Below are positions 53,114-61,037 of a stretch of DNA of 64,000 bases, one piece after another (position 1 is the stretch's first letter; each line of letters opens with the position of its first letter). The notes under the pieces were generated by a model. It ran no database searches. It was not told the origin of the DNA and saw nothing but the letters and a program-made list of their open reading frames with translations. A program made the translations under genes and the position numbers. This stretch comes from Sphingobium sp. CAP-1. GTDB taxonomy: Bacteria > Pseudomonadota > Alphaproteobacteria > Sphingomonadales > Sphingomonadaceae. The DNA is taken from NCBI RefSeq assembly GCF_009720145.1, contig NZ_CP046252.1, positions 1,054,001 through 1,118,000 on the forward strand, in the 5' to 3' direction.

Positions 53114-54579
53114 GGCCGCCAAAAACCCCGCAGATCCGCGAAATTCTCCTGCGCCCTGGCCGCTGCGGCGAGCAGAGCCTCCCGCTCGACCGGCGAAAAA
53201 TTGGCGGTCATGCCATAGCGGGCCAGCGTCGCGGGAGCGTTGGCCAGATCGTTGAGCGCCCCCAATTCCTCCTGCAACCGCGCCAGCCTGTCGATAAATG
53301 CCTTGCGCCGTCGCCTGTGTCGCTTGCGATCGAACAGGCCGGCGAAAAATTCGGCGCCATAGCGCAATTTCTTGGCATCCTTGCGGACGGCGTGGCGCGC
53401 CTCGTCGGTCAGCCTCGCCAGATGCTTGCCGCGCCTAGCGATCCGCCGCCGATATTTGCCTAGCCGTGCCGCCGCGAAGTGCGCCGCCGGCTTCGCGCCC
53501 TTGCGACGGATCGGGCGCGCCGCAAGCCATGCGACCAGATCGATCAGCAGCATCCTGACCCGCGCCGAATGCAGTCCTTGCAGCACGCGCCGGTGCGCGG
53601 CAGCCTGCGCCTGTTCGATTATCGGGCGCTGCGGATCGTCCGGCGCCAGCCGTGGCAACAGAACGTCCAGGTCGCGGGCATCGCCCAGACTATGCGCCAG
53701 CCAGCGCAATTCCGCCTGAAAGGCGCGCGCATCGGCCTTCGCCAGCAGCGGCGCGAACAGGGTCAGGGCAGTGCGCAGCCGGCGGACGGCGACGCGCGCC
53801 TGATGCAGCGCCTCCGGTCGATAATGATCGAACAGCAGCGCTTCATTCAGACGATAGTGCCGCAGGGCAGCCGCCATGATCTGAAGGAAGGCGCCCTCGA
53901 TGCTCGTGGCCGGGTCCAGCGCCAACGGCTCCGCCCGGAAAAATGGCGGTGGCGCGTCACACAGGCGATAGCCCCGCTCCGATTTGGTCAGCACAGCGGG
54001 CCGCACCGGCACTTCGCCATCGATCCGCCGCGCCAGTGCGAACAGGGCGGACGGATCGCCCGCCTTCAGCTCCAGCTCGATTTCACACACGGGTTCCTCC
54101 CGGCCATCGGCGCGGATCATGCCCCGGTCCAGCACCAGTTCGATCGCCGCGTCGCCCTCGACGATCCGCCAGGTCCGCCGCTCGACCTCGACGGAGAAGG
54201 CCGGCGCGATCAGGGCAGTCCGCTCGCCCAGCACGGTCGCGACCGGGGTCCGGTCGTCCAGAAGCGGCGTGCCGCCGCGCACCGGCATTTCCCATTCATC
54301 GCGCGAAAACAGACCCGCGCTCCCTTTCCCGCCGGCCTTGACCGTCTGTATGCGCCGGCGGCCCGATCGCCTTATGCGCAGGCTGAAGCCCCGGCGCGCC
54401 AGATCGCGGTCGGGCGTATCGAAATAGACGGCCTGCAATCGGTCGACGGCATGATCCGGCGGCAGCCCCGCCCAGTCCAGAAAGGCATTGACCCGCTCCG
54501 GCTCCAGATCCAGCTTGAGTTCGACTTCCGGCTGCACGTCCTGCCCCCCGCCTGCCCGCGCCCCGTCAGGGTCGATCAT
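53110..54579 (-). CDS. CYTH-CHAD domain protein
   Basis: 489 residues from the ATG at 54579, which has AGGGAGG five bases upstream; an ATG six codons earlier (54597) is weaker. N-terminal CYTH triphosphate tunnel domain (EVELKLDLEPERV, ExExK pattern; AVYFDTPDRDLARRGFSLRIRR; CEIELELK). C-terminal CHAD helical domain rich in His/Arg (ALHQARVAVRRLRTALTLF, DARDLDVLLPRL, RHAVRKDAKKLRYGAEFF). CHAD proteins bind inorganic polyphosphate. The divergent upstream region carries a Pho-box array, fitting a phosphate link. Confidence 0.92.
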   Translation of the reverse strand: MIDPDGARAGGGQDVQPEVELKLDLEPERVNAFLDWAGLPPDHAVDRLQAVYFDTPDRDLARRGFSLRIRRSGRRRIQTVKAGGKGSAGLFSRDEWEMPVRGGTPLLDDRTPVATVLGERTALIAPAFSVEVERRTWRIVEGDAAIELVLDRGMIRADGREEPVCEIELELKAGDPSALFALARRIDGEVPVRPAVLTKSERGYRLCDAPPPFFRAEPLALDPATSIEGAFLQIMAAALRHYRLNEALLFDHYRPEALHQARVAVRRLRTALTLFAPLLAKADARAFQAELRWLAHSLGDARDLDVLLPRLAPDDPQRPIIEQAQAAAHRRVLQGLHSARVRMLLIDLVAWLAARPIRRKGAKPAAHFAAARLGKYRRRIARRGKHLARLTDEARHAVRKDAKKLRYGAEFFAGLFDRKRHRRRRKAFIDRLARLQEELGALNDLANAPATLARYGMTANFSPVEREALLAAAARAQENFADLRGFWRP

Positions 54580-54638
54580 CGGCGCCTCCCTTAGCATGAT
54601 GCGGGCAAGGCGCGAAATCGCCGGTGCAGGCGACCCGT

Positions 54639-54700
54639 CAGTCTTAAAACTGTCATTTTATCGACCCTGAAATGTCACCAAAGCACAATGTGGCTGTCAT
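54639..54700 (+). promoter_or_regulatory. Pho-box array (PhoB-type heptamers in 11-bp register)
   Basis: CAGTCTT (54639-54645), AAAA, CTGTCAT (54650-54656) form a near-consensus Pho box (7+4+7). Further half-sites in phase are ATGTCAC (54672-54678) and CTGTCAT (54694-54700), each exactly 22 bp apart. The last site ends 10 bp before a possible -10 (TAGTTG, 54711-54716), the geometry of PhoB-activated promoters. Orientation is toward the lipoprotein gene; the CHAD gene diverges on the other side. Confidence 0.72.
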
Positions 54701-54810
54701 GCGTCGCGCCTAGTTGCCGCGCCGAGGGCGACAGGGGGCGTTGTCCGAATCGAAATTCCCCTGCGGTCCGCACTTCAACTATCCCGGTTTCGAGCCGGAG
54801 CGGAGACGAC

Positions 54811-56406
54811 ATGGCCAAGATTACCCGTATCCACACCATCCTGATGGCAAGCTGCGCCTGTATCGGCCTGAGCGCCTGTGGCGCCGACGACATCGCCTCG
54901 CCCGGTGAAGGCACGATCGTCCTTCCGACCCCGACGCCCACGCCGACCCCGACGCCCACCCCCACGCCGACTCCGACCGCGGTGACGCCGGCGGCAAGCT
55001 GCCCGACCATCGCCGGTTCGGACCAGCTCAGCGACCTCGGCACCATCACCGACGGCACCAACACCTGGCGCAATTGCGGCTTCCCGTCGCGCTTCAACAG
55101 CACCACCGCGATCGCCAAGACGACCGGCGTGATCTACTCGCTGCCCGGCCGCGTCGATGTCGGCACCGACCAGGGCGCCGCCAGCACCAACAGCGTCGTG
55201 ACGCTCAGCATCGATCCGGGCGTGGTCGTGTTCGCCAGCACCGGCAACGCCTATCTGGCGGTCAATCGCGGCAACAAGATCAGCGCCGTCGGCAGCGCCA
55301 CCGCCCCGATCATCTTCACCAGCCGTGAAAACGTCACCGGCGCCGCGACCGACCAGTCGTCGGGCCAGTGGGGCGGCATCGTGCTGCTCGGCCGCGCCAA
55401 GATCACCGACTGCACCACCGCACCCAACGCCGCGCCGGGCACCACCGCCTGCGAACGCGACACCGAAGGCACCAGCAACGCCCTGTTCGGCGGCGCCAAT
55501 GACGCCGACAATTCGGGCCGCCTGTCCTATGTCCAGATCCGCTATTCGGGCTTCGTCCTGGCCGACGGCAAGGAATTGCAGGGTCTGACCCCTTCGGGCG
55601 TCGGTTCCGGCACGGTCATCGACCATATCCAGGTTCACAACAGCTCCGACGACGGCATCGAGGCGTTCGGCGGCAGCTTCAACATGAAATATCTGGTCCT
55701 GACCGGTAACGAGGACGACAATCTCGACACCGATGTCGGCTTCCGCGGCACCGCCCAGTTCGTGATCTCGGCCCAGCGCGAAGGCAATAATATCGGCGAC
55801 ACCTTCCTCGAAACCGACTCGAACGGATCGACCACCGGCACCAGCTTCTCCGAGGACGCGCTGCCCCGCCAGTATCTGAAGGTCGCCAACTTCACGCATA
55901 TCCAGCGGTCGAACACCGGCGATGATGGCGCGGCGATGATGCTGCGCGGCGGCGCCGACCTGGCGCTGGTCAACGGCATCATCGTCAGCCCGAACCAGAG
56001 CTGCCTGCGCATCAACGGCGCCGCTGCGGTCCGTGATGCCGACACCACCCTTCAGGACGCCGGCAAGCCGCGCTACCTGTCGGTCGTGATGCAGTGCAAC
56101 AGCACGCCGTTCAAGGGCACCGGCACGGGCGTCGACGCCGCTCTGGTCCAGTCGATCTTCACCGCCGGCGCGAACAGCAGCTTCGCCTACACCCCGTCGC
56201 TGACCAGCCTGTTCATCAACGGCGCGACCGAAACGGCCGTGACCGCGATCGACCCCAAGACGATCGACAGCGCCTTCACCACCACCGCCTATATCGGTGC
56301 GGTCAAGGACAGCAGCGACACCTGGTACGCCGGCTGGACCTGCAATTCGGCCAGCGCCAGCTTCGGCAGCAGCAGCAAGGCCTGCACTGCCATCCCGACG
56401 ACCTGA
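54811..56406 (+). CDS. Surface lipoprotein with Pro-Thr linker (possible T2SS cargo), receptor-paired
   Basis: 531 residues from the ATG at 54811 (GGAG five bases upstream); an earlier in-frame start at 54688 would lie in the Pho-box array. The lipobox LSAC gives an acylated Cys, followed by a perfect Pro-Thr dipeptide run (about 38-57) and a C-terminal domain rich in Asn/Gly/Thr/Ser with repeated strands (HIQVHNSSDDGIEAFGGSFN, LVLTGNEDDNLDTD) suggesting a right-handed beta-helix. Four or more Cys could form disulphides. A TonB receptor gene follows after 90 bp. Caulobacter makes a phosphate-starvation T2SS lipoprotein (ElpS); similarity in setting is noted, homology not tested. Confidence 0.75.
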   Translation: MAKITRIHTILMASCACIGLSACGADDIASPGEGTIVLPTPTPTPTPTPTPTPTPTAVTPAASCPTIAGSDQLSDLGTITDGTNTWRNCGFPSRFNSTTAIAKTTGVIYSLPGRVDVGTDQGAASTNSVVTLSIDPGVVVFASTGNAYLAVNRGNKISAVGSATAPIIFTSRENVTGAATDQSSGQWGGIVLLGRAKITDCTTAPNAAPGTTACERDTEGTSNALFGGANDADNSGRLSYVQIRYSGFVLADGKELQGLTPSGVGSGTVIDHIQVHNSSDDGIEAFGGSFNMKYLVLTGNEDDNLDTDVGFRGTAQFVISAQREGNNIGDTFLETDSNGSTTGTSFSEDALPRQYLKVANFTHIQRSNTGDDGAAMMLRGGADLALVNGIIVSPNQSCLRINGAAAVRDADTTLQDAGKPRYLSVVMQCNSTPFKGTGTGVDAALVQSIFTAGANSSFAYTPSLTSLFINGATETAVTAIDPKTIDSAFTTTAYIGAVKDSSDTWYAGWTCNSASASFGSSSKACTAIPTT

Positions 56407-56496
56407 TCGGACCCACGACCTCAACAGGGGCGGGGGAGCGTGCATCCGCGCTTCCCCGCCTTCTTTGCACCGAATTTCCCAAGGGGGACTATTAGC

Positions 56497-59187
56497 ATGT
56501 CGAAGCCGCTCAGCCTGGCGCGCCTGCTCCTGATTTCTACCGCGCTGGCCGCACCTATGGCCATGGCGCAGACCGACACCAATGCCGCGCCCGCGGGCGA
56601 TGCCGGCCTGTCGAGCGCGCCCAGCGCCGCCGACGATGCCGCCGCCCAGTCGGGCCAGGTCGATGTGTCGATCCCCGGTTCCGACATCGTCGTCACCGGC
56701 CGTCGCAGCAGCAACATCTCGCAATCCGCGCCGCAGGTGGTCAACGTCCTGACCGCCGCCGACATCAAGCGCACTGGCGAGGGCGACATTGCCGGTTCGC
56801 TCCAGCGCGTCACCGGCCTGTCGGTCGTGTCGGGCGGCTATGTCTATGTGCGCGGCCTTGGCGATCGCTATTCGCTCGCCCTGCTGAACGGCTCCCCCCT
56901 GCCCAGCCCCGAACCGCTCAAGCGCGTCGTTCCGCTGGACATCTTCCCGACCAGCGTGATCGCGTCGACCCTGGTGCAGAAGAGCTTCTCCGCCAATTTC
57001 CCCGGCGAGTTCGGCGGCGGCGTCATCAACCTGACGACCAAGGCGATCCCGACCGAATCCTATCTGGAAATCGGCGGCGGCGTTTCGGGCAACACCGAAA
57101 GTTCGGGCCAGCTTGGCTATACCTATTATGGCAGCAAGTCCGACTGGACCGGCTTTGACGACAGTTCGCGCGACGTGCCGCCGCTGCTCAAACAGGCATT
57201 CGCGTCGGGCACGCCCTTCGCCAATATGGAACGCAGCGATCTCCAGGCGATCTCCATGCAGTTCCTCAACAGCGCGACATCGGTGCTGCAACGGACCAAC
57301 AGCCTGCCCTTCAACTTCTCCGGCTCGCTCAACGCCGGCACCGCGCTCGACATTGGCGACGCGCGGCTCGGCATCATCGCCACCGCCGGCTACAGCAACA
57401 AATGGCGCACCCGCGACAATTTGCAGCAGGCCTCGCTCACCGTGTCGGAAGGCGCGGGCAAGAGCAATCATCAGGTCGTCACCGACAATCAGGTGACGGT
57501 CAACGGGCTGCTCGGCTTCGGTCTGGAGTGGGGCGACCAGAAGGTCCGCTGGACCAACCTCTATATCCGCGACACATTGAAGCGCGCCGCGCTGTCGGTC
57601 GGCGAGAATGACGGCCTGATCCAGGGCGCGGACTATATGTCGCAGCAGACCGCCTGGTATGAGCGGCAACTGATCGACACCCAGCTTGTCGGCGAGTTCA
57701 AGTTCGACGATGCGCTCAGCCTCGACCTGCGCGGCGGTTACGCCAATTCGCAGCGCGAAGCGCCCTATGAGCGCGAATTTGTCTATGTCCGCACCAATCG
57801 CGATCTGGCGACCGATCCGGTCGGCGACCGCTTCATCAACGCGCTGAACCGCCAGCGCGGCGACGCTTCGGTGACGTTCAGCGACCTCAACGAAAATCTC
57901 TGGTCGGGCGGCGCGGACCTCAGCTACAAGATCGCGCCCAAATTCGTCGTGACGGCGGGCTATGCCTATACCGACACGAAGCGCACATCGTCGCGCTACG
58001 AACTGCATTTCGACGCCACCAACCTGCCGATCGGCGTGCAGCAACTGCGCCCCGACTATCTGCTGTCGGACGCGACGATCCAGCTCTACGATATCGGCCT
58101 GCTCGACTTCTCCGGCAATTATCCGGTCTATGACGCCGCCATGCGCGTCCATGCCGGCTATGGCCAGGTGAAGGCCGAACTGCTGCCGGGCTTCAGCATC
58201 GATGCCGGCGTGCGCTACGAAAGCGGTCGCCAGTCGGTGACGGGCGTCGATGTCTATTCGACCGGCGTGACCCCGTTCAACCAGATCAAAAATGATTATT
58301 GGCTGCCGGCGCTCACGCTGACCTATGATGTCGGCGGCGGGCTGCAATTCCGCGCATCGGGGTCCAAGACGCTGGCGCGCCCGCAGTTCCGCGAACTGAT
58401 CGCCCAGCCCTTCATCGACACCGATTCCAACCGCTTCTATCGCGGCAACCCCTATCTTCAGGATAGCGAGCTGTGGAATGCGGACATTCGCGCCGAATGG
58501 TATATGAGCCGCGAGGAACGACTGACGGCGTCGGCCTTCTACAAGAAGATCAAGAACCCGATCGAAACCTACACCACGATCAGCGACACCTATGCGGTGA
58601 CGACCAGCTTCGCCAATGCGCCGGAAGCGACGCTCTATGGCTTTGAGGTCGAAGCCCAGAAATATGTGCCGCTCGATGGTCTGGGGTCGGCCTTCTTCGA
58701 CAGCCGCCGCGTCGCGCTGATCGCCAACTACACCTATACCCAGTCGGAACTGAAGGTCGGTGCCAATGACACCACCACGCCTTACACCTATGTCACTGGC
58801 GATCTGCCCAAGGCATCCGACTTCTTCATCGACGGGTCGCCGCTGACCGGCCAGTCGGACCATCTGGTCAATGTCCAGATCGGCCTGGAGGATACCGACA
58901 AGCTGTCGCAACAGACGCTGCTGCTGACCTATGCCAGCCCCCGCGTCACCAGCCGTGGTCCCAACCTTCAGCCCGACATCAAGGAACAGCCCGGCCTGAC
59001 GCTGGACTTCGTCGCGCGTCAGGGGATCACCCTGCCCGGCGGCATCAACAGCGAACTGAAATTCGAGGCCCGTAACCTTACCGGCCGCAAATATCAGGAA
59101 TTCCAGGAAGAAGGCGGCACGAAGGTCTATTATAACCGCTACAAGCTGGGCACGACGATCTCCGCCTCGCTGACCGTGGCCTTCTGA
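56497..59187 (+). CDS. TonB-dependent receptor paired with the lipoprotein
   Basis: 896 residues from the ATG at 56497 (AGGGGG nine bases upstream) with a signal peptide (MSKPLSLARLLLISTALAAP). No STN domain. TonB-box-like SDIVVTGRR precedes the plug (SAPQVVNVLTAADIKRTGEGDIAGSLQRVTGL; VRGLGDRYSLALLNGSPLPSPEPLKRVVPLDIFPTSVI is the typical sphingomonad/Caulobacter form). The barrel ends in a terminal Phe (SASLTVAF). Co-oriented with the lipoprotein and behind the Pho-box array, so it may import a phosphorus-containing ligand; this is inference. Confidence 0.88.
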   Translation: MSKPLSLARLLLISTALAAPMAMAQTDTNAAPAGDAGLSSAPSAADDAAAQSGQVDVSIPGSDIVVTGRRSSNISQSAPQVVNVLTAADIKRTGEGDIAGSLQRVTGLSVVSGGYVYVRGLGDRYSLALLNGSPLPSPEPLKRVVPLDIFPTSVIASTLVQKSFSANFPGEFGGGVINLTTKAIPTESYLEIGGGVSGNTESSGQLGYTYYGSKSDWTGFDDSSRDVPPLLKQAFASGTPFANMERSDLQAISMQFLNSATSVLQRTNSLPFNFSGSLNAGTALDIGDARLGIIATAGYSNKWRTRDNLQQASLTVSEGAGKSNHQVVTDNQVTVNGLLGFGLEWGDQKVRWTNLYIRDTLKRAALSVGENDGLIQGADYMSQQTAWYERQLIDTQLVGEFKFDDALSLDLRGGYANSQREAPYEREFVYVRTNRDLATDPVGDRFINALNRQRGDASVTFSDLNENLWSGGADLSYKIAPKFVVTAGYAYTDTKRTSSRYELHFDATNLPIGVQQLRPDYLLSDATIQLYDIGLLDFSGNYPVYDAAMRVHAGYGQVKAELLPGFSIDAGVRYESGRQSVTGVDVYSTGVTPFNQIKNDYWLPALTLTYDVGGGLQFRASGSKTLARPQFRELIAQPFIDTDSNRFYRGNPYLQDSELWNADIRAEWYMSREERLTASAFYKKIKNPIETYTTISDTYAVTTSFANAPEATLYGFEVEAQKYVPLDGLGSAFFDSRRVALIANYTYTQSELKVGANDTTTPYTYVTGDLPKASDFFIDGSPLTGQSDHLVNVQIGLEDTDKLSQQTLLLTYASPRVTSRGPNLQPDIKEQPGLTLDFVARQGITLPGGINSELKFEARNLTGRKYQEFQEEGGTKVYYNRYKLGTTISASLTVAF

Positions 59188-59208
59188 TCGGCTCCCATCC
59201 GATGAAGC

Positions 59209-59236
59209 AAACGGCCGGGGGCGACCCCGGCCGTTT
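59209..59236 (+). terminator. Terminator after the TonB receptor gene
   Basis: Perfect 12-bp arms AAACGGCCGGGG and CCCCGGCCGTTT around GCGA, 21 bp beyond the stop. The T-run is only three bases, inside the stem. Confidence 0.7.
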
Positions 59237-59263
59237 CGCGTTCGGGTGCGGCGGACATGCGAA

Positions 59264-59291
59264 GGGCGCCGCCCGTTGCCGGACGGCGCCC
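59264..59291 (-). terminator. Possible terminator after the small TPR gene
   Basis: GGGCGCCGCCC (59264-59274) pairs with 59281-59291 with one mismatch, between the convergent receptor and TPR genes. No T-run follows on the - strand beyond CTTC. Confidence 0.4.
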
Positions 59292-59322
59292 CGCTCCCTG
59301 CACCTATTCTATTTCCATACGA

Positions 59323-59712
59323 TCAGCGCATCGCATAGCTGGGATTGAGGCGGCCGATCGCCCGCAGCGCGACCGCGCGCGAGGATTCCTCCTCGCCATT
59401 GGCCAGCACCAGCGTCACTTCCGGCGCGAAGCGGGCGGCGCGATAGGCCTCGCGGGCCTGCGCCATCTTGCCCAGCCCGGCATAGGCATTGCCCAGATTG
59501 ATGAGGCGCGCGGGATCATTTTCGCCATAGACCGGCATCGGCGCCAGCTTGCGCCGGGCATCCTCGAACCGGCCGGCCGACAATGCATTGGCCGCCAGGC
59601 TGCTGTCGGGCATCCCCAGAACGACAACGTCCTGCGGATCGGACGCTGCCTGGGCCATGCCGGGCGTCACCGCCGCCAGCGCCAGACCCATGATTACAGC
59701 GACCTTTTTCAT
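59323..59712 (-). CDS. Small exported TPR-like protein
   Basis: 129 residues with a signal peptide (MKKVAVIMGLALAAVTPGMA) and GGAGAT-GGGAG sequence just upstream as ribosome-binding site. The mature part has TPR-like helices (NALSAGRFEDARRKLAPM, RLINLGNAYAGLGKMAQAREAYRAARFAPE) and a conserved-looking tail (SSRAVALRAIGRLNPSYAMR). Similar in style to the secreted TPR protein at 9879. Function unknown; periplasmic. The 255 bp upstream are AT-rich and probably hold its promoter. Confidence 0.78.
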   Translation of the reverse strand: MKKVAVIMGLALAAVTPGMAQAASDPQDVVVLGMPDSSLAANALSAGRFEDARRKLAPMPVYGENDPARLINLGNAYAGLGKMAQAREAYRAARFAPEVTLVLANGEEESSRAVALRAIGRLNPSYAMR

Positions 59713-59967
59713 CTCCCGATCTCCTCGAAAAAACCTTCTAACATAGCCAGAAGTATTTCATTTAGATGACAGCGGAGCAAGGCCAGTCAGAAGGCCAAAA
59801 AACGATTTTCTTTTACATAAAATCAATATCTTATCTATTTTACGCAATAGTGTCATAAAAGCGTAATCGAAAATGGTCGCATGATCGGAGCCGATTCGAA
59901 TCACAGCGGCCGGCCACGGCAAAGCCCGCTCCGGCGCGATCGATGATCCAGCAATGTCAGGACAGGT

Positions 59968-60330
59968 CCGGAGGCTTCTGTTGCCCGGCGCCTCCGGGGG
60001 CCGCTGAATTCCCTTCTGTTGCCCGGTGGGTTCAACCGCGCTATTTTAGAGTAATGTCAGGCCGCGAGGCCATCAATTACGCTGCAATGGCGAGTGCTTC
60101 GTTATCGTTGGCACTTGTGAGTTTTGCACAGTTTAACGGCTTACACGGGCCGGGTAAAAACATCGCCTTTGAACACACGTCGATCCTAGTTCGGCCCCGT
60201 CAGACACCCCGCCTACAGCCATGACGGCCATGTGGCGGGATATGTGGTGGAACCGCCGGGTACTGCCCCCGGGTCCGCTGCGTCTATTACGCGACACAAT
60301 TTATCACCATAGCCGGGCGAACCCGGCCCC
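59968..60330 (-). ncRNA. ssrA: Two-piece (circularly permuted) tmRNA
   Basis: Read on the - strand, the acceptor piece comes first (about 60330 to 60245) with a T-arm-like stem and 3' end CGGTTCCACCA (60255-60245). A 46-nt spacer follows, then the coding piece starting GGGGCCG (60198), which pairs with CGGTTCC to rebuild the acceptor stem. The tag frame at 60112-60077 reads ANDNEALAIAA then TAA, the alphaproteobacterial ANDN-type proteolysis tag. A pseudoknot-like hairpin (59968-59997) marks the approximate 3' end. tmRNA with SmpB rescues stalled ribosomes. The exact 3' end is uncertain. Confidence 0.95.
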
Positions 60331-60333
60331 ACC

Positions 60334-60362
60334 CATATGGGCGCAATCGGCGGCCTTTTCAA
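60334..60362 (-). promoter_or_regulatory. Promoter of ssrA
   Basis: On the - strand TTGAAA (60362-60357) and CATATG (60339-60334) are separated by exactly 17 bp; transcription would start around 60330-60326, at the first base of the tmRNA acceptor piece. It lies just downstream of btaB. Confidence 0.65.
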
Positions 60363-60395
60363 GTCGTTCGCGCAGTGGTTGACGCAGCATCCGGG

Positions 60396-61037
60396 TCAGC
60401 CCCGGACCAGGCCGCCCCGCACCGCATAACCGCGATAGAGCGCGCGGCTGTGCGCCACCCCGCCCATAGCCTGCGCCAGCCGCTCGATCGCGGGCATCAG
60501 GTCGCGGCGCGGCGACACATGAAAACGCGCCAGCCATGCGAACAGCGCGCCCTTCCAAAGCGCGGGCAGCCCATCCTGCTGGCCGAAATCGACAATCTCC
60601 AGCCGCCCGCCCGGCGCGACGCACTGCCCCGCCTGCGCCAGCGCGCCTTCCCAGTCGGGGATCATCGACAGGGCGTAGCTGATGAATACGCGGTCGAAAC
60701 GCGCCCGGCCGAACAGCGCCTGCGCATCGAACCCGCAGGCGTCGCCCTGCGCCAGCGTGGCGCGCTCCGCCATGCCCGCCTTCGCCACCGACGCGCGCGC
60801 CGTGTCCAGCATCGCCGCGCTGATGTCGACGCCATGAAGTTGCGCCCGCGGCCACGCCCTGCCCACCGCGATCAGGTTGCGCCCCGTGCCGCAACCGATT
60901 TCCAGCACCGTTCCGCCCGCCGGCACATCCAGATCGGCGACCAGCCCGTCCCGCCCCAGCAGATAATATTTGCGGGTCAGATCGTAGATATGCCGCTGGT
61001 AGCGATAGACGCCGTCCATCAACTGGCGATGGCTCAT
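60396..61037 (-). CDS. btaB: Betaine-lipid N-methyltransferase BtaB
   Basis: 213 residues from the ATG at 61037, overlapping the btaA stop by ATGA. SAM-binding motif VLEIGCGTGRNL, then HGVDISAAMLDTA, YALSMIPDW and GGRLEIVDFGQQ. The N-terminus MSHRQLMDGVYRYQRHIYD is typical of BtaB, which adds three methyl groups to diacylglyceryl-homoserine to give DGTS, a phosphorus-free betaine lipid. Second gene of the btaAB operon. The ssrA promoter follows. Confidence 0.9.
   Translation of the reverse strand: MSHRQLMDGVYRYQRHIYDLTRKYYLLGRDGLVADLDVPAGGTVLEIGCGTGRNLIAVGRAWPRAQLHGVDISAAMLDTARASVAKAGMAERATLAQGDACGFDAQALFGRARFDRVFISYALSMIPDWEGALAQAGQCVAPGGRLEIVDFGQQDGLPALWKGALFAWLARFHVSPRRDLMPAIERLAQAMGGVAHSRALYRGYAVRGGLVRG

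Noticed and set aside
54775..58911. A 1378-codon open frame antisense to the lipoprotein and TonB receptor genes
   Set aside because: In GC-rich DNA the frame opposite biased codons often stays open. The translation is repetitive Arg/Gly/Val-rich with no domain, while the + strand has a signal peptide, lipobox and receptor motifs.
59840..59866. Inverted repeat TTACGC ... GCGTAA with a 15-nt loop upstream of the TPR gene
   Set aside because: Six-base arms in AT-rich sequence are expected by chance; no regulator family could be matched.
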